64,000 bases of DNA from Marinimicrobium alkaliphilum (GTDB taxonomy: Bacteria > Pseudomonadota > Gammaproteobacteria > Pseudomonadales > Cellvibrionaceae): the NCBI RefSeq assembly GCF_003259155.1, contig NZ_QGMQ01000005.1:186001-250000 (forward strand). Direction: 5' to 3'. Positions 27,698-40,025 of the stretch are shown here, piece by piece. Both the position numbers and the translations under genes were made by a program. Each line of letters starts with the position of its first letter. The stretch's first letter is position 1. The notes below the pieces were generated by a model, which worked only from the letters and a program-made list of their open reading frames with translations, had not been told where the DNA came from and ran no database searches.

Positions 27698-28717
27698 ATG
27701 CATGATTTTGTTGACCAGTTGGCCATAGCCATAACGGAAAGCGATGACCTGGAAACACTTGTAAGACCACTACTAGAGCTGTTGCAGGCAGTCACGGGTT
27801 TGGAATCCACCTACCTCACGTCAATTGATTTTGATACATCTGTTCAGAATATTGTTTTTGCTCGAAATACCAAAGCGCTGACGATCCCGGAGGGATTGAG
27901 TGTTCCCTGGGAGGATACGCTATGCAAGCGAGCGCTCGAAACGAATCAACGACTAACCGATGACGTCAGCGGTTGCTGGGGCGACTCGAATGCGGCGCGA
28001 GAACTCGGCTTAACGACCTACCTCAGTGAGCCGATCAACATCGGTGAGAACAAACTTTACGGCACGCTGTGCGGAGCCAGTAGGGACAAGGTTCACGTTC
28101 AACCCGAAGCGCAGCGGATATTATCAATGTTCGCTAGCCTTATAGCGCGCCAGATTGAGAGGGATCAATTGCTGGAGACCCTTAGACAGGAGAATAAGGT
28201 CTACAGTGAATACGCGTTGACTGATCCACTGACAGGCATTCCAAACCGGCGTGCATTTCAGAACGAATTACAACGTGCACTGGCGCATGCTGAGCGTAAC
28301 CAAGCGGAGGTTCATTTGGCATTTATTGATTTGGATGGGTTTAAACGCATAAATGACCAGTATGGACACGATGCCGGTGATCGTTTTCTTATCCAAATCG
28401 CCAAGAAATTAAAGTCCGAACTTCGCGATTGCGATTTCGTCGCCCGGTACGGCGGTGATGAATTCGTTGTATTTGGCTCCACATCAACAGGGGATCAGGA
28501 GATCAGCCGGCAGGCGATCAGGGAACGACTTGAGGTTATCACTAAAGGCGAATTCAACATCGGCGCGACGCGGTTAGCCTACGCCGGTGCGAGCGTTGGT
28601 GTTGTGACGTCCGCCCCCGGCGAGAGGGACTGTGATGCGCTGATAAGACGGGCCGATGAAGCTATGTACTGCATAAAACGAGCGAAATCGCAGCGGCTGG
28701 CTTCCAAGGATAATTGA
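27698..28717 (+). CDS. GAF-GGDEF diguanylate cyclase
   Basis: The 339-residue soluble protein has an N-terminal GAF-like sensor (about 15-155; EPINIGENKLYGTLCGAS is typical) and a C-terminal GGDEF domain (about 172-335). The active site GGDEF at 252-256 is intact, and so is the inhibitory c-di-GMP-binding site RxxD (RDCD, 243-246), exactly five residues upstream. It should therefore make c-di-GMP from GTP with product inhibition. It has no membrane segment, so the GAF domain should respond to a cytoplasmic signal. It converges with gyrB and is probably transcribed alone. Confidence 0.92.
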   Translation: MHDFVDQLAIAITESDDLETLVRPLLELLQAVTGLESTYLTSIDFDTSVQNIVFARNTKALTIPEGLSVPWEDTLCKRALETNQRLTDDVSGCWGDSNAARELGLTTYLSEPINIGENKLYGTLCGASRDKVHVQPEAQRILSMFASLIARQIERDQLLETLRQENKVYSEYALTDPLTGIPNRRAFQNELQRALAHAERNQAEVHLAFIDLDGFKRINDQYGHDAGDRFLIQIAKKLKSELRDCDFVARYGGDEFVVFGSTSTGDQEISRQAIRERLEVITKGEFNIGATRLAYAGASVGVVTSAPGERDCDALIRRADEAMYCIKRAKSQRLASKDN

Positions 28718-28856
28718 TACAGCTTCCTTGATGCCAACGGAAAGCGTTCAGCGTCGACATCCAAGGAGAGAGCGAGTCCGTAGAGCTGACCTGTAGCGCC
28801 TTTGGAGAGGGCCCTGTGAGCAGCACTACGGACACATGTACAACGATGATGAAACC

Positions 28857-31301
<2,445 letters not shown>

Positions 31302-32426
31302 TTATTCAGTCACTTGCTGATGGGGCTGGCCTTGTTCAAACGGCACAACCTTGCCCTGTTCCACGTGGAACACCTTCACCTCGGTTTCCGGCTTGTTTAA
31401 CCAGTCCGCCTCCAAGGCTTCCTTTTCAACACCCGTAATAAACACCTGGGTTTGCATACGTTCCAACCATTCAACCAGCATCGCGCGGTGATCACCGTCC
31501 AGCTCTGAAGGCAGATCATCCACCAGATACACACACCGGCGGCCAGTCAACTGGCTGAACAGATAGCCCTGAGCGATCTTGAGCGCACAAACCAGGCACT
31601 TCTGTTGGCCTCTGGAGAGGACGTCCGCCGCCGGTAGTCCACCGACGGTAATCCTCAAATCCGCCCGATGAGCCCCCTGTCGGGTAAAGCCCTGTTTACG
31701 ATCCTGATCAAACCCCGCCGCCAGGACATCGGCATAACGTTGCTGCCTGTCCCAGCCGCGGTAGTAATTCAATACCAGGTCATCAACGGCCACGAAGTCG
31801 TGTACCAGGCCGTTGAACACCGTCTTAAGTTGTTCGATACACCCAGCCCGAAAAGTATCTATGGCCTCTGTCGCTTCGATCAGAGGGCGATCCCAAGGGG
31901 TTAGCTGTTCCGGTCGTATTCTATCATGCCGCAACAGACTATTCCGTTGTTTGAGGCTCTTCTGGGCGGTTTTCCAAGTGTTAAAAAACTGAGGTTCCAC
32001 GTGAAACACCAACCAATCGATATACTGTCGCCGAACCTTTGGGCTCCCTTCCAAAAGCGAGAAGGTGTCCGAGTTGATGGCCTGAACCGGTAGATAACTC
32101 GCGAGTTCGGCTACCGAACCCACCGGGCTTCCGTTGGCCTTCAGTATCGCCTCACCTGAAAGAGAGCGGGAAACGCCTATCGAGAGGTCGGTGCCCTCCC
32201 CGCTCACCCGCCCAAACAGGGTAACACCGGGCTGGCCCTGACGGATCAGCGCCTTATGGCGGTGGCTGCGGAACGAGCGGCCCAATGACAGGATATTAAT
32301 GGCTTCGAGAATACTGGTTTTACCCGAACCGTTTTTTCCGTAGATAAGATTCACTTGGGGAGAGGGCACCAGCTCCGCCGATTCAATATTGCGGAGCTGG
32401 TGGATAGCGAGGCGTTTGAGCGACAT
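31302..32426 (-). CDS. recF: DNA repair protein RecF
   Basis: The 374-residue SMC-like ATPase loads RecA at gaps with RecO/RecR. The Walker A motif GKNGSGKT is at 30-37, the ABC-type signature LSRGQQKCLV is near 275, and the Walker B region CVYLVDDLPSEL follows. It is slightly longer than the usual 357-370 residues. It lies 25 bp downstream of dnaN and 21 bp upstream of gyrB, so it is co-transcribed with both. The coding sequence contains a perfect and a near-perfect parS site, listed separately. Confidence 0.97.
   Translation of the reverse strand: MSLKRLAIHQLRNIESAELVPSPQVNLIYGKNGSGKTSILEAINILSLGRSFRSHRHKALIRQGQPGVTLFGRVSGEGTDLSIGVSRSLSGEAILKANGSPVGSVAELASYLPVQAINSDTFSLLEGSPKVRRQYIDWLVFHVEPQFFNTWKTAQKSLKQRNSLLRHDRIRPEQLTPWDRPLIEATEAIDTFRAGCIEQLKTVFNGLVHDFVAVDDLVLNYYRGWDRQQRYADVLAAGFDQDRKQGFTRQGAHRADLRITVGGLPAADVLSRGQQKCLVCALKIAQGYLFSQLTGRRCVYLVDDLPSELDGDHRAMLVEWLERMQTQVFITGVEKEALEADWLNKPETEVKVFHVEQGKVVPFEQGQPHQQVTE
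31357..31372. promoter_or_regulatory. parS: parS centromere site, perfect palindrome
   Basis: TGTTCCACGTGGAACA is a perfect 16-bp palindrome and matches the parS consensus of Pseudomonas-type ParB. It lies inside the 3' part of recF and is the expected loading site for the ParB encoded at 43479. Confidence 0.9.
31993..32008. promoter_or_regulatory. parS: Second parS-like site
   Basis: GGTTCCACGTGAAACA matches the parS palindrome at 14 of 16 positions, counted against either the Pseudomonas or the Bacillus form, and keeps the central CCACGTG core. It lies in recF, 636 bp from the perfect site. Confidence 0.7.
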
Positions 32427-32451
32427 AGGTGAAAGCGGGTCAATGCCGCCT

Positions 32452-33555
32452 TTACAACCTCATCGGCATGACGACATACAGAGAGTCACTGGACTCAGGT
32501 TCTTCCAATAGTGCACTACTGTTGGCGTCAGACAGGGTAATCTTGATGTTCTCGTGGGCAATCACATTGGTCACATCCAGGAGATAACTCACATTAAAGC
32601 CCACCTCGAGTTCGGGACCGGTGTAATCAACGGTGACCTCTTCCTGCGCTTCTTCCTGCTCCGGGTTATTCGCCACGATGGTCAACTGGCCATCCGCCAG
32701 CAGCAAACGAACGCCTCGATACTTCTCGTTGGACAGGATCGAGGTACGTGAAAACGCCTGTTTCAGCTCGGTCCTGGGACCCATAATGACTTTATCGCCC
32801 CCACGCGGCAGCACCCGCTCATAGTCAGGGAACTTGCCATCAACCAGTTTGGAGGTGAAGGTATAATCGTCGGTGGTCACGCGAATATGGTTGGGACTGA
32901 GCACAATAACGACCTGATCTTCACCTTCAGACATCAGGCGGGACAATTCCAACACGCCCTTGCGGGGCAGAATCGCCTGAACTTTCTCAGCGCAATCAAC
33001 ATTCACGTCCCGGGTGCACATGGCCATACGGTGGCCATCAGTCGCTACCGACCGCACCTGACCCTGCCGTACTTCCCACAACATCCCGTTCAAATAGTAA
33101 CGCACGTCCTGCTGGGCCATAGCAAAGGCCGTGCGATCGATCAGACGTTTAATTTCCTGTTGCGCGCACTCGATTCTCAGGTCGCCAGGGCTATCTTCAA
33201 CACTCGGGAAGTCGCTCGCCGGGAGCGTTGAGAGTGTAAAGCGGCTGCGACCACTGCGGATCAACGCCCGCTGCTCGTCCAGAGAAAACTCAATGTCACT
33301 GCCCTCTGGCAGAGAGCGACAAATATCCACCAGCTTCTTGGCCGGCACCGTGATCTCTCCCGAGTCCCCCGCTGCTTCCAGTTGCAGGCGACCCACGATC
33401 TCTACCTCGAGATCGGTACCTGTCAACGACAGTTGATCGCCATCCAACTGAATTAACACATTAGATAGCACAGGCAAGGTCTGGCGGCGCTCAACAACCC
33501 CGGCAACCAGCTGCAGGGGTTTGAGTAATGCCTCTCGGGATGCGACAAATTTCAT
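32452..33555 (-). CDS. dnaN: DNA polymerase III beta sliding clamp
   Basis: The 367-residue product forms the ring-shaped dimer that tethers DNA polymerase III to DNA. It has the standard three-domain clamp architecture: MKFVASREALLKPLQLVAGVVERRQTLPVLSNVL at the N-terminus (given here only as a span, residues 1-34), KRLIDRTAFAMAQQDVRYYL mid-protein, and the C-terminal VVMPMRL that forms part of the partner-binding cleft. It lies 93 bp downstream of dnaA and 25 bp upstream of recF. Confidence 0.98.
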   Translation of the reverse strand: MKFVASREALLKPLQLVAGVVERRQTLPVLSNVLIQLDGDQLSLTGTDLEVEIVGRLQLEAAGDSGEITVPAKKLVDICRSLPEGSDIEFSLDEQRALIRSGRSRFTLSTLPASDFPSVEDSPGDLRIECAQQEIKRLIDRTAFAMAQQDVRYYLNGMLWEVRQGQVRSVATDGHRMAMCTRDVNVDCAEKVQAILPRKGVLELSRLMSEGEDQVVIVLSPNHIRVTTDDYTFTSKLVDGKFPDYERVLPRGGDKVIMGPRTELKQAFSRTSILSNEKYRGVRLLLADGQLTIVANNPEQEEAQEEVTVDYTGPELEVGFNVSYLLDVTNVIAHENIKITLSDANSSALLEEPESSDSLYVVMPMRL

Positions 33556-33648
33556 GAGTTCATCTCTTCTGGGTTATCAGTTCCAAATGATATAAATGCG
33601 GGTAAACCTATTAACAGTCGAGTATAAGCCCTATGGCCCGGCAAGGCA

Positions 33649-35136
33649 TCAGGTAGTGAGTGACCGCAGCAGATTTTTCATATCTTCTCGGATATCCGCA
33701 CTCTCCTCTTGCAGCTCTTTAATCTTTCGACACGCATGCAGCACAGTCGTGTGATCGCGACCACCGAAAGCTTCGCCAATTTCCGGCAAGCTGTGATTGG
33801 TCAGCTCCTTCGCCAACGCCATCGCGACCTGGCGCGGCCGGGCCACCGATCGACTCCGACGCTTGGATAGCAGATCATTGATTTTAATTTTGTAGTACTC
33901 CGCCACGACCCGCTGGATATTGTCGATCCCAACCTGCTTGTCCTGCAGCGCCAGGAGATCCTTAAGTGCTTCGCGCACCAACTCTACATCAATTTTGCGT
34001 GCGGTAAACTGGGCGTTGGCCACCACCCGTTTGAGCGCTCCTTCCAACTCACGAACATTGGAGCGGATACGTTGGGCAATAAAGAATGCGGCATCAGGCG
34101 GCAAATCGATATGCGCCTGGGCAGCCTTTTTCATCAGAATCGCCACGCGGGTTTCTAGCTCTGGCGGTTCCACCGCCACCGTCAGCCCCCAGCCAAATCG
34201 GGACTTGAGCCTTTCCTCTAACCCTTTGATTTCCTTAGGATATCTATCACAAGTAAGAATAATCTGCTGGCCGCCCTCGAGCAGCGCATTAAAGGTGTGG
34301 AAGAACTCTTCCTGGGAGCGCTCCTTGCCGGCAAAGAACTGAATATCGTCAATCAACAGCGCATCCACCGAGCGGTAATAGCGCTTGAAATCATTGATCG
34401 CGTTGAGCTGCAGAGCCTTGACCATATCGGCCACGAAACGCTCTGAATGCAGATATATCACCTTGGCGTTGGGGTTTTTCTCCAGTAGCGCATTCCCGAC
34501 GGCTTGCATCAAGTGCGTTTTACCTAAACCCACACCGCCATAGATAAAAAGAGGGTTATACGCCCCACCGGGATTTTCGGCCACCTGACGCGCTGCCGCC
34601 AGCCCCAACTGGTTCGCTTTACCCTCAACAAAGCTCGCGAAGGTAAAGGATCTGTTCAGGTGATCTTTGTGCTTGAGTCCGCCTTCGACCTCTATCGCTG
34701 ACCCCTGCCCGCCCTGATCAAAACCGAGCTGCCCGTTCAGCTCTTCCGCCACGGCGGCGGTCTGACCGTAACCACTGATCGGAGGCGCCTCACGAGGCTT
34801 TTCTGGCACCGGAACAGGCGCTGGTGCTGCGGCCCTGGGCTGGGCAGCCGGTCGCTTGAACGCCGGCGCTGCCCGCTGGGGCCCGTGACTGATCCCCACC
34901 TGAACTTCGAGCCCGCCTTGCGGCTGGAGCTGGAGCGCCATCTCCTGAATCCGGTGCAAAAACTTTTCAGCCACCCAATCACACACAAAGCGGTTAGGCG
35001 CCAGCAACCGCAGTACGCCGGATTCCGCCGAGTCATCGATACGCAACGGGCGTATCCAGGTATTGAACTGCTGTGAGGGCAGTTCCTCCTGAAGATTCGA
35101 GACACACGATTTCCAGACAGACGCAGGCAAGACCAT
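33649..35136 (-). CDS. dnaA: Chromosomal replication initiator DnaA
   Basis: This AAA+ initiator binds DnaA boxes and opens the origin. Starting at the ATG at 35136 gives 495 residues: domain I with [13 protein letters not shown], a Pro/Ala-rich linker (about 85-150), an AAA+ domain with Walker [10 protein letters not shown] near 200 and Walker [10 protein letters not shown], and a C-terminal DNA-binding domain with [15 protein letters not shown]. The start is uncertain. A GTG at 35163 has no ribosome-binding site. AAGGGGA is almost adjacent to the ATG and would be better spaced for a TTG at 35130. Perfect DnaA boxes lie just upstream, so autoregulation is likely. Confidence 0.97.
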   Translation of the reverse strand: MVLPASVWKSCVSNLQEELPSQQFNTWIRPLRIDDSAESGVLRLLAPNRFVCDWVAEKFLHRIQEMALQLQPQGGLEVQVGISHGPQRAAPAFKRPAAQPRAAAPAPVPVPEKPREAPPISGYGQTAAVAEELNGQLGFDQGGQGSAIEVEGGLKHKDHLNRSFTFASFVEGKANQLGLAAARQVAENPGGAYNPLFIYGGVGLGKTHLMQAVGNALLEKNPNAKVIYLHSERFVADMVKALQLNAINDFKRYYRSVDALLIDDIQFFAGKERSQEEFFHTFNALLEGGQQIILTCDRYPKEIKGLEERLKSRFGWGLTVAVEPPELETRVAILMKKAAQAHIDLPPDAAFFIAQRIRSNVRELEGALKRVVANAQFTARKIDVELVREALKDLLALQDKQVGIDNIQRVVAEYYKIKINDLLSKRRSRSVARPRQVAMALAKELTNHSLPEIGEAFGGRDHTTVLHACRKIKELQEESADIREDMKNLLRSLTT

Positions 35137-35163
35137 TCCCCTTCGAACGTTATTATTGACCAC

Positions 35164-35542
35164 AAAAATGAAGCGCTTAGTGTACCGATACTGCCATCAC
35201 TTATCCACAGCTCAAGGCACTTTTTTTATTGTCTTATCATTATAAATAATTATTTAAATTCAATAGCTTATAAAGTTGTACAACCTGGACCACAAAGCCC
35301 ACTGTCAAGCGCAAAACAAGTTACTAACAACAGTTTTGTGGATAACTCTGTGTATAAAATGTTGGCAATCTCCGACTAACCCGGGAAAACCCCGAATGTC
35401 TTAACAATTCCCCACTCATCAGGTACCACAAAGTCCCCAAAACCCTGTAATATCCGCGCAAAGGCATTGATTTCGTGCGCCAATTTCATTAGAATCCCGC
35501 CTCCTTTTACCCGGTGCAACAACTTATCCTTGTAGGTTAGCT
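35164..35542. other. oriC: Candidate oriC between dnaA and rpmH
   Basis: The segment contains two perfect DnaA boxes (TTATCCACA at 35201-35209; reverse complement at 35337-35345) and one single-mismatch box, TTATACACA, at 35349-35357 (reverse). Between them, about 35221-35280, is a very AT-rich stretch suited to be the unwinding element. Gene direction switches here: the genes to the left run left and those to the right run right, as expected at a bidirectional origin. Pseudomonads are known to use this locus. A competing candidate lies at 39448-40025. Confidence 0.7.
35467..35495 (+). promoter_or_regulatory. Sigma-70 promoter for rpmH
   Basis: TTGATT, a 17-bp spacer, then TAGAAT, placed about 48 nt before the rpmH start codon. 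The spacing is optimal, with one or two mismatches in each hexamer. Confidence 0.65.
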
Positions 35543-35677
35543 ATGAAAAGAACATTCCAGCCCAGCGTCCTCAAGCGCGCTCGCAACCACGGTTTCCGTG
35601 CCCGTATGGCTACCAAAAGCGGCCGTGCCGTTCTGGCCCGTCGTCGTGCCAAAGGCCGCAAGCGTCTCTCTGCTTGA
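35543..35677 (+). CDS. rpmH: 50S ribosomal protein L34
   Basis: This is a 44-codon gene. The product starts [18 protein letters not shown] and ends in GRKRLSA, and is very rich in Arg and Lys, as in all L34 proteins. L34 is one of the small proteins of the large ribosomal subunit. It heads the rpmH-rnpA-yidD-yidC-mnmE cluster. Confidence 0.98.
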   Translation: MKRTFQPSVLKRARNHGFRARMATKSGRAVLARRRAKGRKRLSA

Positions 35678-35711
35678 GTCTTCGCCCGCGGATAAGTCGC
35701 CAGAGTTAAGA

Positions 35712-36101
35712 GTGTCCAGCCACGCATTTGGCAAAACACTGAGACTACTTAACTCTGACGACTTTAAATCCGTCTTCGATGACGCCCCTGTTCGGGCATC
35801 GCACCAACACCTTCTCATCCTCGCTCGCTTCAATCAGCGCAGCCACGCACGCCTGGGTTTGGTCATCGCCAAACGCGGTATCCGTCTCGCCGTCCAGCGC
35901 AACCGCATCAAACGTCTGATTCGCGAGAGCTTTCGCCATCGACAGGCAGCCTTGAGCGGACTCGATATCATTGTGTTATCCCGTCCCGGCTTGGGCGAGC
36001 TCGATAACAAAACCATCGACAAGCACCTCAATCACCAGTGGCAGCGGTTACGCAAGCGCGCCCAAAAACTGGCCGATGAGGCCCCGGACAACGGGAATTG
36101 A
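35712..36101 (+). CDS. rnpA: Ribonuclease P protein component
   Basis: The 129-residue basic protein is the cofactor of RNase P RNA in 5' maturation of tRNA. It carries the hallmark RNR-type stretch QRNRIKRLIRESFR. I chose the GTG at 35712 because the resulting start (AFGKTLRLLNSDDF) lines up with the E. coli N-terminus (AFPRELRLL). The frame stays open upstream through rpmH, but that extension is not protein-like. The gene starts 34 bp after rpmH. Confidence 0.95.
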   Translation: MSSHAFGKTLRLLNSDDFKSVFDDAPVRASHQHLLILARFNQRSHARLGLVIAKRGIRLAVQRNRIKRLIRESFRHRQAALSGLDIIVLSRPGLGELDNKTIDKHLNHQWQRLRKRAQKLADEAPDNGN

Positions 36102-36105
36102 GTTT

Positions 36106-36384
36106 ATGCGCTGGCTATTGATCAAGCTCATCCATGTATACCGCTATCTGCTCAGTCCCTGGGTCGGCAACCAATGCCGCTTCTATCCGACCTGCTCGCA
36201 CTACGCAGAAGAAGCAATAAAAACCCACGGTTGTATAAAAGGGGGTTATTTAACCCTGCGTCGTCTATTAAAATGCCACCCTTGGCACGAAGGCGGCATC
36301 GACCTGGTTCCTGAACCCACGTGCAAGCACCACCGGACGTCAGACACGCACACACATTCACCCAAACCTAATGGCAGCAACTAA
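36106..36384 (+). CDS. yidD: Membrane protein insertion efficiency factor YidD
   Basis: The 92-residue product has an N-terminal amphipathic/hydrophobic helix (WLLIKLIHVYRYLLSPW) and the conserved Cys motifs QCRFYPTCSHYAEEA and LLKCHPWHEGG. YidD helps YidC-mediated membrane insertion. The ATG at 36106 lies 4 bp after the rnpA stop. The longer open frame upstream overlaps rnpA and was rejected. The C-terminus overlaps or abuts yidC. Confidence 0.95.
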   Translation: MRWLLIKLIHVYRYLLSPWVGNQCRFYPTCSHYAEEAIKTHGCIKGGYLTLRRLLKCHPWHEGGIDLVPEPTCKHHRTSDTHTHSPKPNGSN

Positions 36385-36385
36385 G

Positions 36386-38077
36386 ATGGACTGGCAAAAA
36401 CCTTTGTTAATCGCGGCGATGGGTGCCATCGTCTTTACCCTGATATTGCGCTGGGCCGACTTCCAGGACGCGCAACAGGCCGAGACTCCCCGCCCTAGCG
36501 CCACAGCACCGGCCACCCAGGGTGGCGACAACGACGCCCTCCCCGAGGAGCCCAGCGACGCCGGTATCCCGCGTGCACCGGAAGATGCCAGTGACGACGT
36601 CACGCCAACGGTTGCAGCCACAACAGCACCGCAACGTCCGATCGAGGTGCGTACCGATACGCTGAACCTGACCATTGATCCCCGCGGTGGCGATATCGTC
36701 AGGCTGTCATTGCCCCAGCATTACGATTCACTCGACACCCCTGATGTGCCCTTTACCCTACTGCGGGACACCGAGTTTCAAACCTATGTTTCACAAAGTG
36801 GTCTGATCGGTCCCAATGGCACGGATACCGCCGAAGGTCGCCCGGTCTTCCACAGCGACCGCACCGAGTTCGAACTGGCCGATGGTGAAGATACCCTGGA
36901 AGTGGATCTCCATTACCAGGCCGGCGACGTCAGCATCATCAAACGCTACCGTTTCACCCGGGGCGACTACCTGATTGAGCTGGAGTACCTGATTGATAAC
37001 CAGAGCGATCAGCCCTGGCGCGCCAATCTGTACGGCCAGATCAAGCGCGACGCGCTCGACCACAACCCAACCAGCGGCGGCATGTTCACCCTCAAGCCCT
37101 ACCTGGGCCCGGCCATGACCACCAATGAAGATCGTTACAACAAGATCAACTTTAGTGATCTGCGCAGTGACGAAATCCGCTCCACCGTAGACGGCGGCTG
37201 GGTGGCCATGGTGCAGCATTACTTTGTCAGCGCCTGGGTGCCGGACCAACAACGCGAGCACAATATCCATCTGCGCCGCATGGGCAACCGCGATCTTTAC
37301 CTGCTCGGCTTTACCAGCCCCCGCACCGAAGTGGCACCCGGTGAAACCGGCGTGATCAGCGCCGGCTTCTACGCCGGTCCCAAGTACACACACCGGCTTG
37401 AAGAGATTGCGCCCTATCTGGATCTGACCGTGGACTACGGTTGGTTGTGGTGGCTGGCCAAACCCCTGTTCTGGCTGCTCAATTTTATCCACGGCTTTGT
37501 GGGTAACTGGGGCCTGGCCATCATCGCCCTGACCGTTGTGATCAAGGCTGCGTTCTTCAAGTTGTCCGCCACCAGCTACCGCTCCATGGCCAAGATGCGC
37601 AAACTGAGCCCCAAAATGCAGGAGCTCAAAGAGCGCTATGGCAGCGACCGTCAGAAAATGTCCCAGGAGCTGATGAAGCTCTACAAAAAGGAAAAGGTCA
37701 ATCCGCTCGGTGGCTGTCTCCCCATCCTGGTTCAGATGCCGGTGTTCCTGGCCCTCTACTGGGTACTCATGGAAAGTGTCGAGCTGCGCCATGCGCCCTT
37801 CTTTGCCTGGATTGTTGACCTCTCGGTGCGCGATCCCTACTTTATTCTGCCGATCCTGATGGGCGGCACCATGTTCATTCAGTTCAAACTGAACCCGACA
37901 CCGCCGGACCCGACCCAGGCCAAGGTCATGCAGATGATGCCGATCATCTTCACCTTCCTGTTCCTGTGGTTCCCGGCTGGCCTGGTCCTCTACTGGTTGA
38001 CCAACAACACCCTCTCGATTGCCCAGCAATACGTGATCACCCGGCAGATCGAAGGGGCGGACGAGAAAAAGGCCTGA
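36386..38077 (+). CDS. yidC: Membrane protein insertase YidC
   Basis: The 563-residue inner-membrane insertase works alone or with SecYEG. It has an N-terminal helix ([17 protein letters not shown]), a linker and large periplasmic beta domain (about 75-345), and then the conserved core of five helices: [21 protein letters not shown], the cytoplasmic loop [20 protein letters not shown], and [20 protein letters not shown] (all 20-21 residues, near 375-460). I start at the ATG at 36386, which gives the usual MDWQK-type N-terminus. An ATG at 36371 is in frame and would overlap yidD by 14 bp. The tail ends in basic and acidic residues (GADEKKA). Confidence 0.96.
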   Translation: MDWQKPLLIAAMGAIVFTLILRWADFQDAQQAETPRPSATAPATQGGDNDALPEEPSDAGIPRAPEDASDDVTPTVAATTAPQRPIEVRTDTLNLTIDPRGGDIVRLSLPQHYDSLDTPDVPFTLLRDTEFQTYVSQSGLIGPNGTDTAEGRPVFHSDRTEFELADGEDTLEVDLHYQAGDVSIIKRYRFTRGDYLIELEYLIDNQSDQPWRANLYGQIKRDALDHNPTSGGMFTLKPYLGPAMTTNEDRYNKINFSDLRSDEIRSTVDGGWVAMVQHYFVSAWVPDQQREHNIHLRRMGNRDLYLLGFTSPRTEVAPGETGVISAGFYAGPKYTHRLEEIAPYLDLTVDYGWLWWLAKPLFWLLNFIHGFVGNWGLAIIALTVVIKAAFFKLSATSYRSMAKMRKLSPKMQELKERYGSDRQKMSQELMKLYKKEKVNPLGGCLPILVQMPVFLALYWVLMESVELRHAPFFAWIVDLSVRDPYFILPILMGGTMFIQFKLNPTPPDPTQAKVMQMMPIIFTFLFLWFPAGLVLYWLTNNTLSIAQQYVITRQIEGADEKKA

Positions 38078-38082
38078 CCTCC

Positions 38083-39447
38083 GTGTCCGACCTGCATACC
38101 GACACCATCGCCGCCATCGCCACGGCGACCGGCCGCGGCGGTGTCGGCATCATCCGTGTTTCGGGCCCCAAGGCTGAAGCCATCGCGCGTGCCGTGACCG
38201 GCACAGCCCTTGAGCCTCGCCGGGCCCACTACCTGCCTTTCTGCCAACAGGACGGCACCGTCATCGACGAAGGGATTGCGATCTTCTTTCCCAATCCCCA
38301 CTCGTTTACCGGCGAGGATGTGCTCGAGCTGCAGGGCCACGGCGGACCGGTCATTCTCGATTTGCTGCTGCGGGAGGTGGCGTCCCTGGGCGCTCGCCTG
38401 GCCCGGCCCGGTGAGTTTTCCGAGCGCGCCTTTCTGAACGACAAACTCGACCTGGCGCAAGCTGAAGCCATTGCCGACCTGATCGACGCCACCACTGAAC
38501 AAGCCGCCCGCAACGCCCTACATTCCCTACAGGGCGCTTTCTCAGCGCGTATTCAGGCACTGGTGGAAGCGCTCATACACCTGCGTATCTACGTCGAGGC
38601 GGCCATCGACTTTCCAGAAGAGGAAATCGACTTCCTGAGCGACGGTAAAGTCGCCACCGATCTCGACGGGATTATCCAGCGTCTTGACGATGTCTTCCGG
38701 GAGGCCAAGCAAGGCGTACTGATGCGTGACGGCATGAGAGTGGTGATTGCTGGGCGCCCCAACGCCGGCAAGTCGAGCCTGCTCAACGCCCTCTCCGGAC
38801 GCGACAGTGCCATCGTCACGGCCATCGAGGGCACCACCCGGGACGTCCTGCGCGAGCATATTCACATCGACGGCATGCCCCTGCATATCATCGATACCGC
38901 TGGCCTGCGCGATACCCCAGACGAAGTGGAAAAAATCGGGGTCGAGCGCGCCTGGCAAGAGATCAAACAGGCCGATCGCGTGCTCCTCATGGTGGATGCC
39001 AGCGCCACTCAAGACACTGAACCTGCCGTCCTGTGGCCCGACTTCGTGGCGCAACTGCCGGATCCCGACAAGCTCACCGTCATTCGCAACAAGATCGACT
39101 TGACCGGGGAAGTCGCTGGATTGCAGCAGACCTCGCCTCCGGTCATTGGACTCAGCGCCATCGACAACCAGGGTCTGGATAGCCTCAAAACCCACCTCAA
39201 GGGCATCATGGGCTTCTCTGACACGGGTGAAAGCGGCTTTACCGCCCGCCGTCGACACCTGGACGCACTGGCGCGCGCCCAAGCCGCCCTGCAAACTGGT
39301 AAAGACCAGTTGCACGGCTATGCCGCCGGCGAACTCCTCGCGGAAGACCTGCGTGCGGCCCAGGACGCTCTGGGTGAAATCACCGGGCAATTTACGCCTG
39401 ATGACCTCCTCGGGCGCATTTTTTCATCCTTTTGCATCGGAAAATAG
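38083..39447 (+). CDS. mnmE: tRNA modification GTPase MnmE
   Basis: The 454-residue GTPase works with MnmG to install the 5-(carboxymethyl)aminomethyl group at U34 of certain tRNAs. The N-terminal folate-binding domain begins [20 protein letters not shown]. The G domain has GRPNAGKSS (G1), DTAGLRDT (G3) and NKID (G4). The protein ends in the conserved FCIGK, whose cysteine is essential in the family. The GTG at 38083 gives the canonical start, 5 bp after yidC. The frame stays open upstream but overlaps yidC. Confidence 0.97.
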   Translation: MSDLHTDTIAAIATATGRGGVGIIRVSGPKAEAIARAVTGTALEPRRAHYLPFCQQDGTVIDEGIAIFFPNPHSFTGEDVLELQGHGGPVILDLLLREVASLGARLARPGEFSERAFLNDKLDLAQAEAIADLIDATTEQAARNALHSLQGAFSARIQALVEALIHLRIYVEAAIDFPEEEIDFLSDGKVATDLDGIIQRLDDVFREAKQGVLMRDGMRVVIAGRPNAGKSSLLNALSGRDSAIVTAIEGTTRDVLREHIHIDGMPLHIIDTAGLRDTPDEVEKIGVERAWQEIKQADRVLLMVDASATQDTEPAVLWPDFVAQLPDPDKLTVIRNKIDLTGEVAGLQQTSPPVIGLSAIDNQGLDSLKTHLKGIMGFSDTGESGFTARRRHLDALARAQAALQTGKDQLHGYAAGELLAEDLRAAQDALGEITGQFTPDDLLGRIFSSFCIGK

Positions 39448-40025
39448 CGTACTCCCTATTTTTTTACCTACGCCTTTTCTCTCCCCTTCCCGCCCAATTC
39501 CCCGAGTTACACACACCCGTGGACAAACTTATCCACACATAGAAACAGCAGGCCACCTCCACTTAGCGGCTTTATCCACATTTGCTCACAGGTTTATCCC
39601 CTAAACCCTTGTTTTTCCCTGTTTTACACCCTGGAATGTGGACAACCCTGTCCACCACACGCAGGAAAAGCTGAAGATGAAATTGGGGATAACTCGGCTT
39701 TTTCCGATTTCGTGTATAACTGCTGGTTCTGTCACCAGGGTGTCGTCAGCTTAATCAGCGCTTAGCAGCCGCTTTCAACGCTACTTATCCATACTCCAAT
39801 CAATTGAAAATCAATAAAAAAATAGGGTTATCCACTGTTTTAACCCACACCATTAGTAATAACATCATTAATACATACCTAATATATAACTCTATATATT
39901 ATTTAAACTTAATTATTCGTTATTCTGTAAACGCACACAGACTGAACAACTTTTGTACAAATCACTGTAAAGCCCTATAATGGCGCCCCATTTTTGCTGA
40001 TCACCGGGTTTCGAGGCCCACATCG
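39448..40025. other. Second candidate oriC between mnmE and mnmG
   Basis: This is the richest DnaA-box cluster in the window. Perfect boxes TTATCCACA lie at 39529-39537 and 39572-39580. Single-mismatch boxes lie at 39637-39645 (reverse, TTGTCCACA), 39684-39692 (reverse, TTATCCCCA), 39785-39793 (TTATCCATA) and 39828-39836 (TTATCCACT). A very AT-rich stretch follows at about 39838-39930 and then the mnmG promoter. An inverted repeat, GTGGACA-ACCC-TGTCCAC, lies at 39638-39655. In enterobacteria oriC sits next to mnmG (gidA), so this is a credible origin or a DnaA-titration/regulatory site. Confidence 0.65.
39953..39981 (+). promoter_or_regulatory. Sigma-70 promoter for mnmG
   Basis: TTGTAC, a 17-bp spacer, then a perfect TATAAT, ending about 45 nt before the mnmG ATG. 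It should drive mnmG-rsmG and probably parA-parB, and transcribes away from the adjacent DnaA-box cluster. Confidence 0.8.

Noticed and set aside
35598-35711. In-frame extension of rnpA through rpmH
   Set aside because: Long rnpA-rpmH overlaps exist in some bacteria, but these residues do not resemble RnpA, and the GTG at 35712 aligns with the E. coli start.
37966-38082. In-frame extension of mnmE into yidC
   Set aside because: The GTG at 38083 gives the canonical MnmE N-terminus and length; the added residues are a shadow of yidC.
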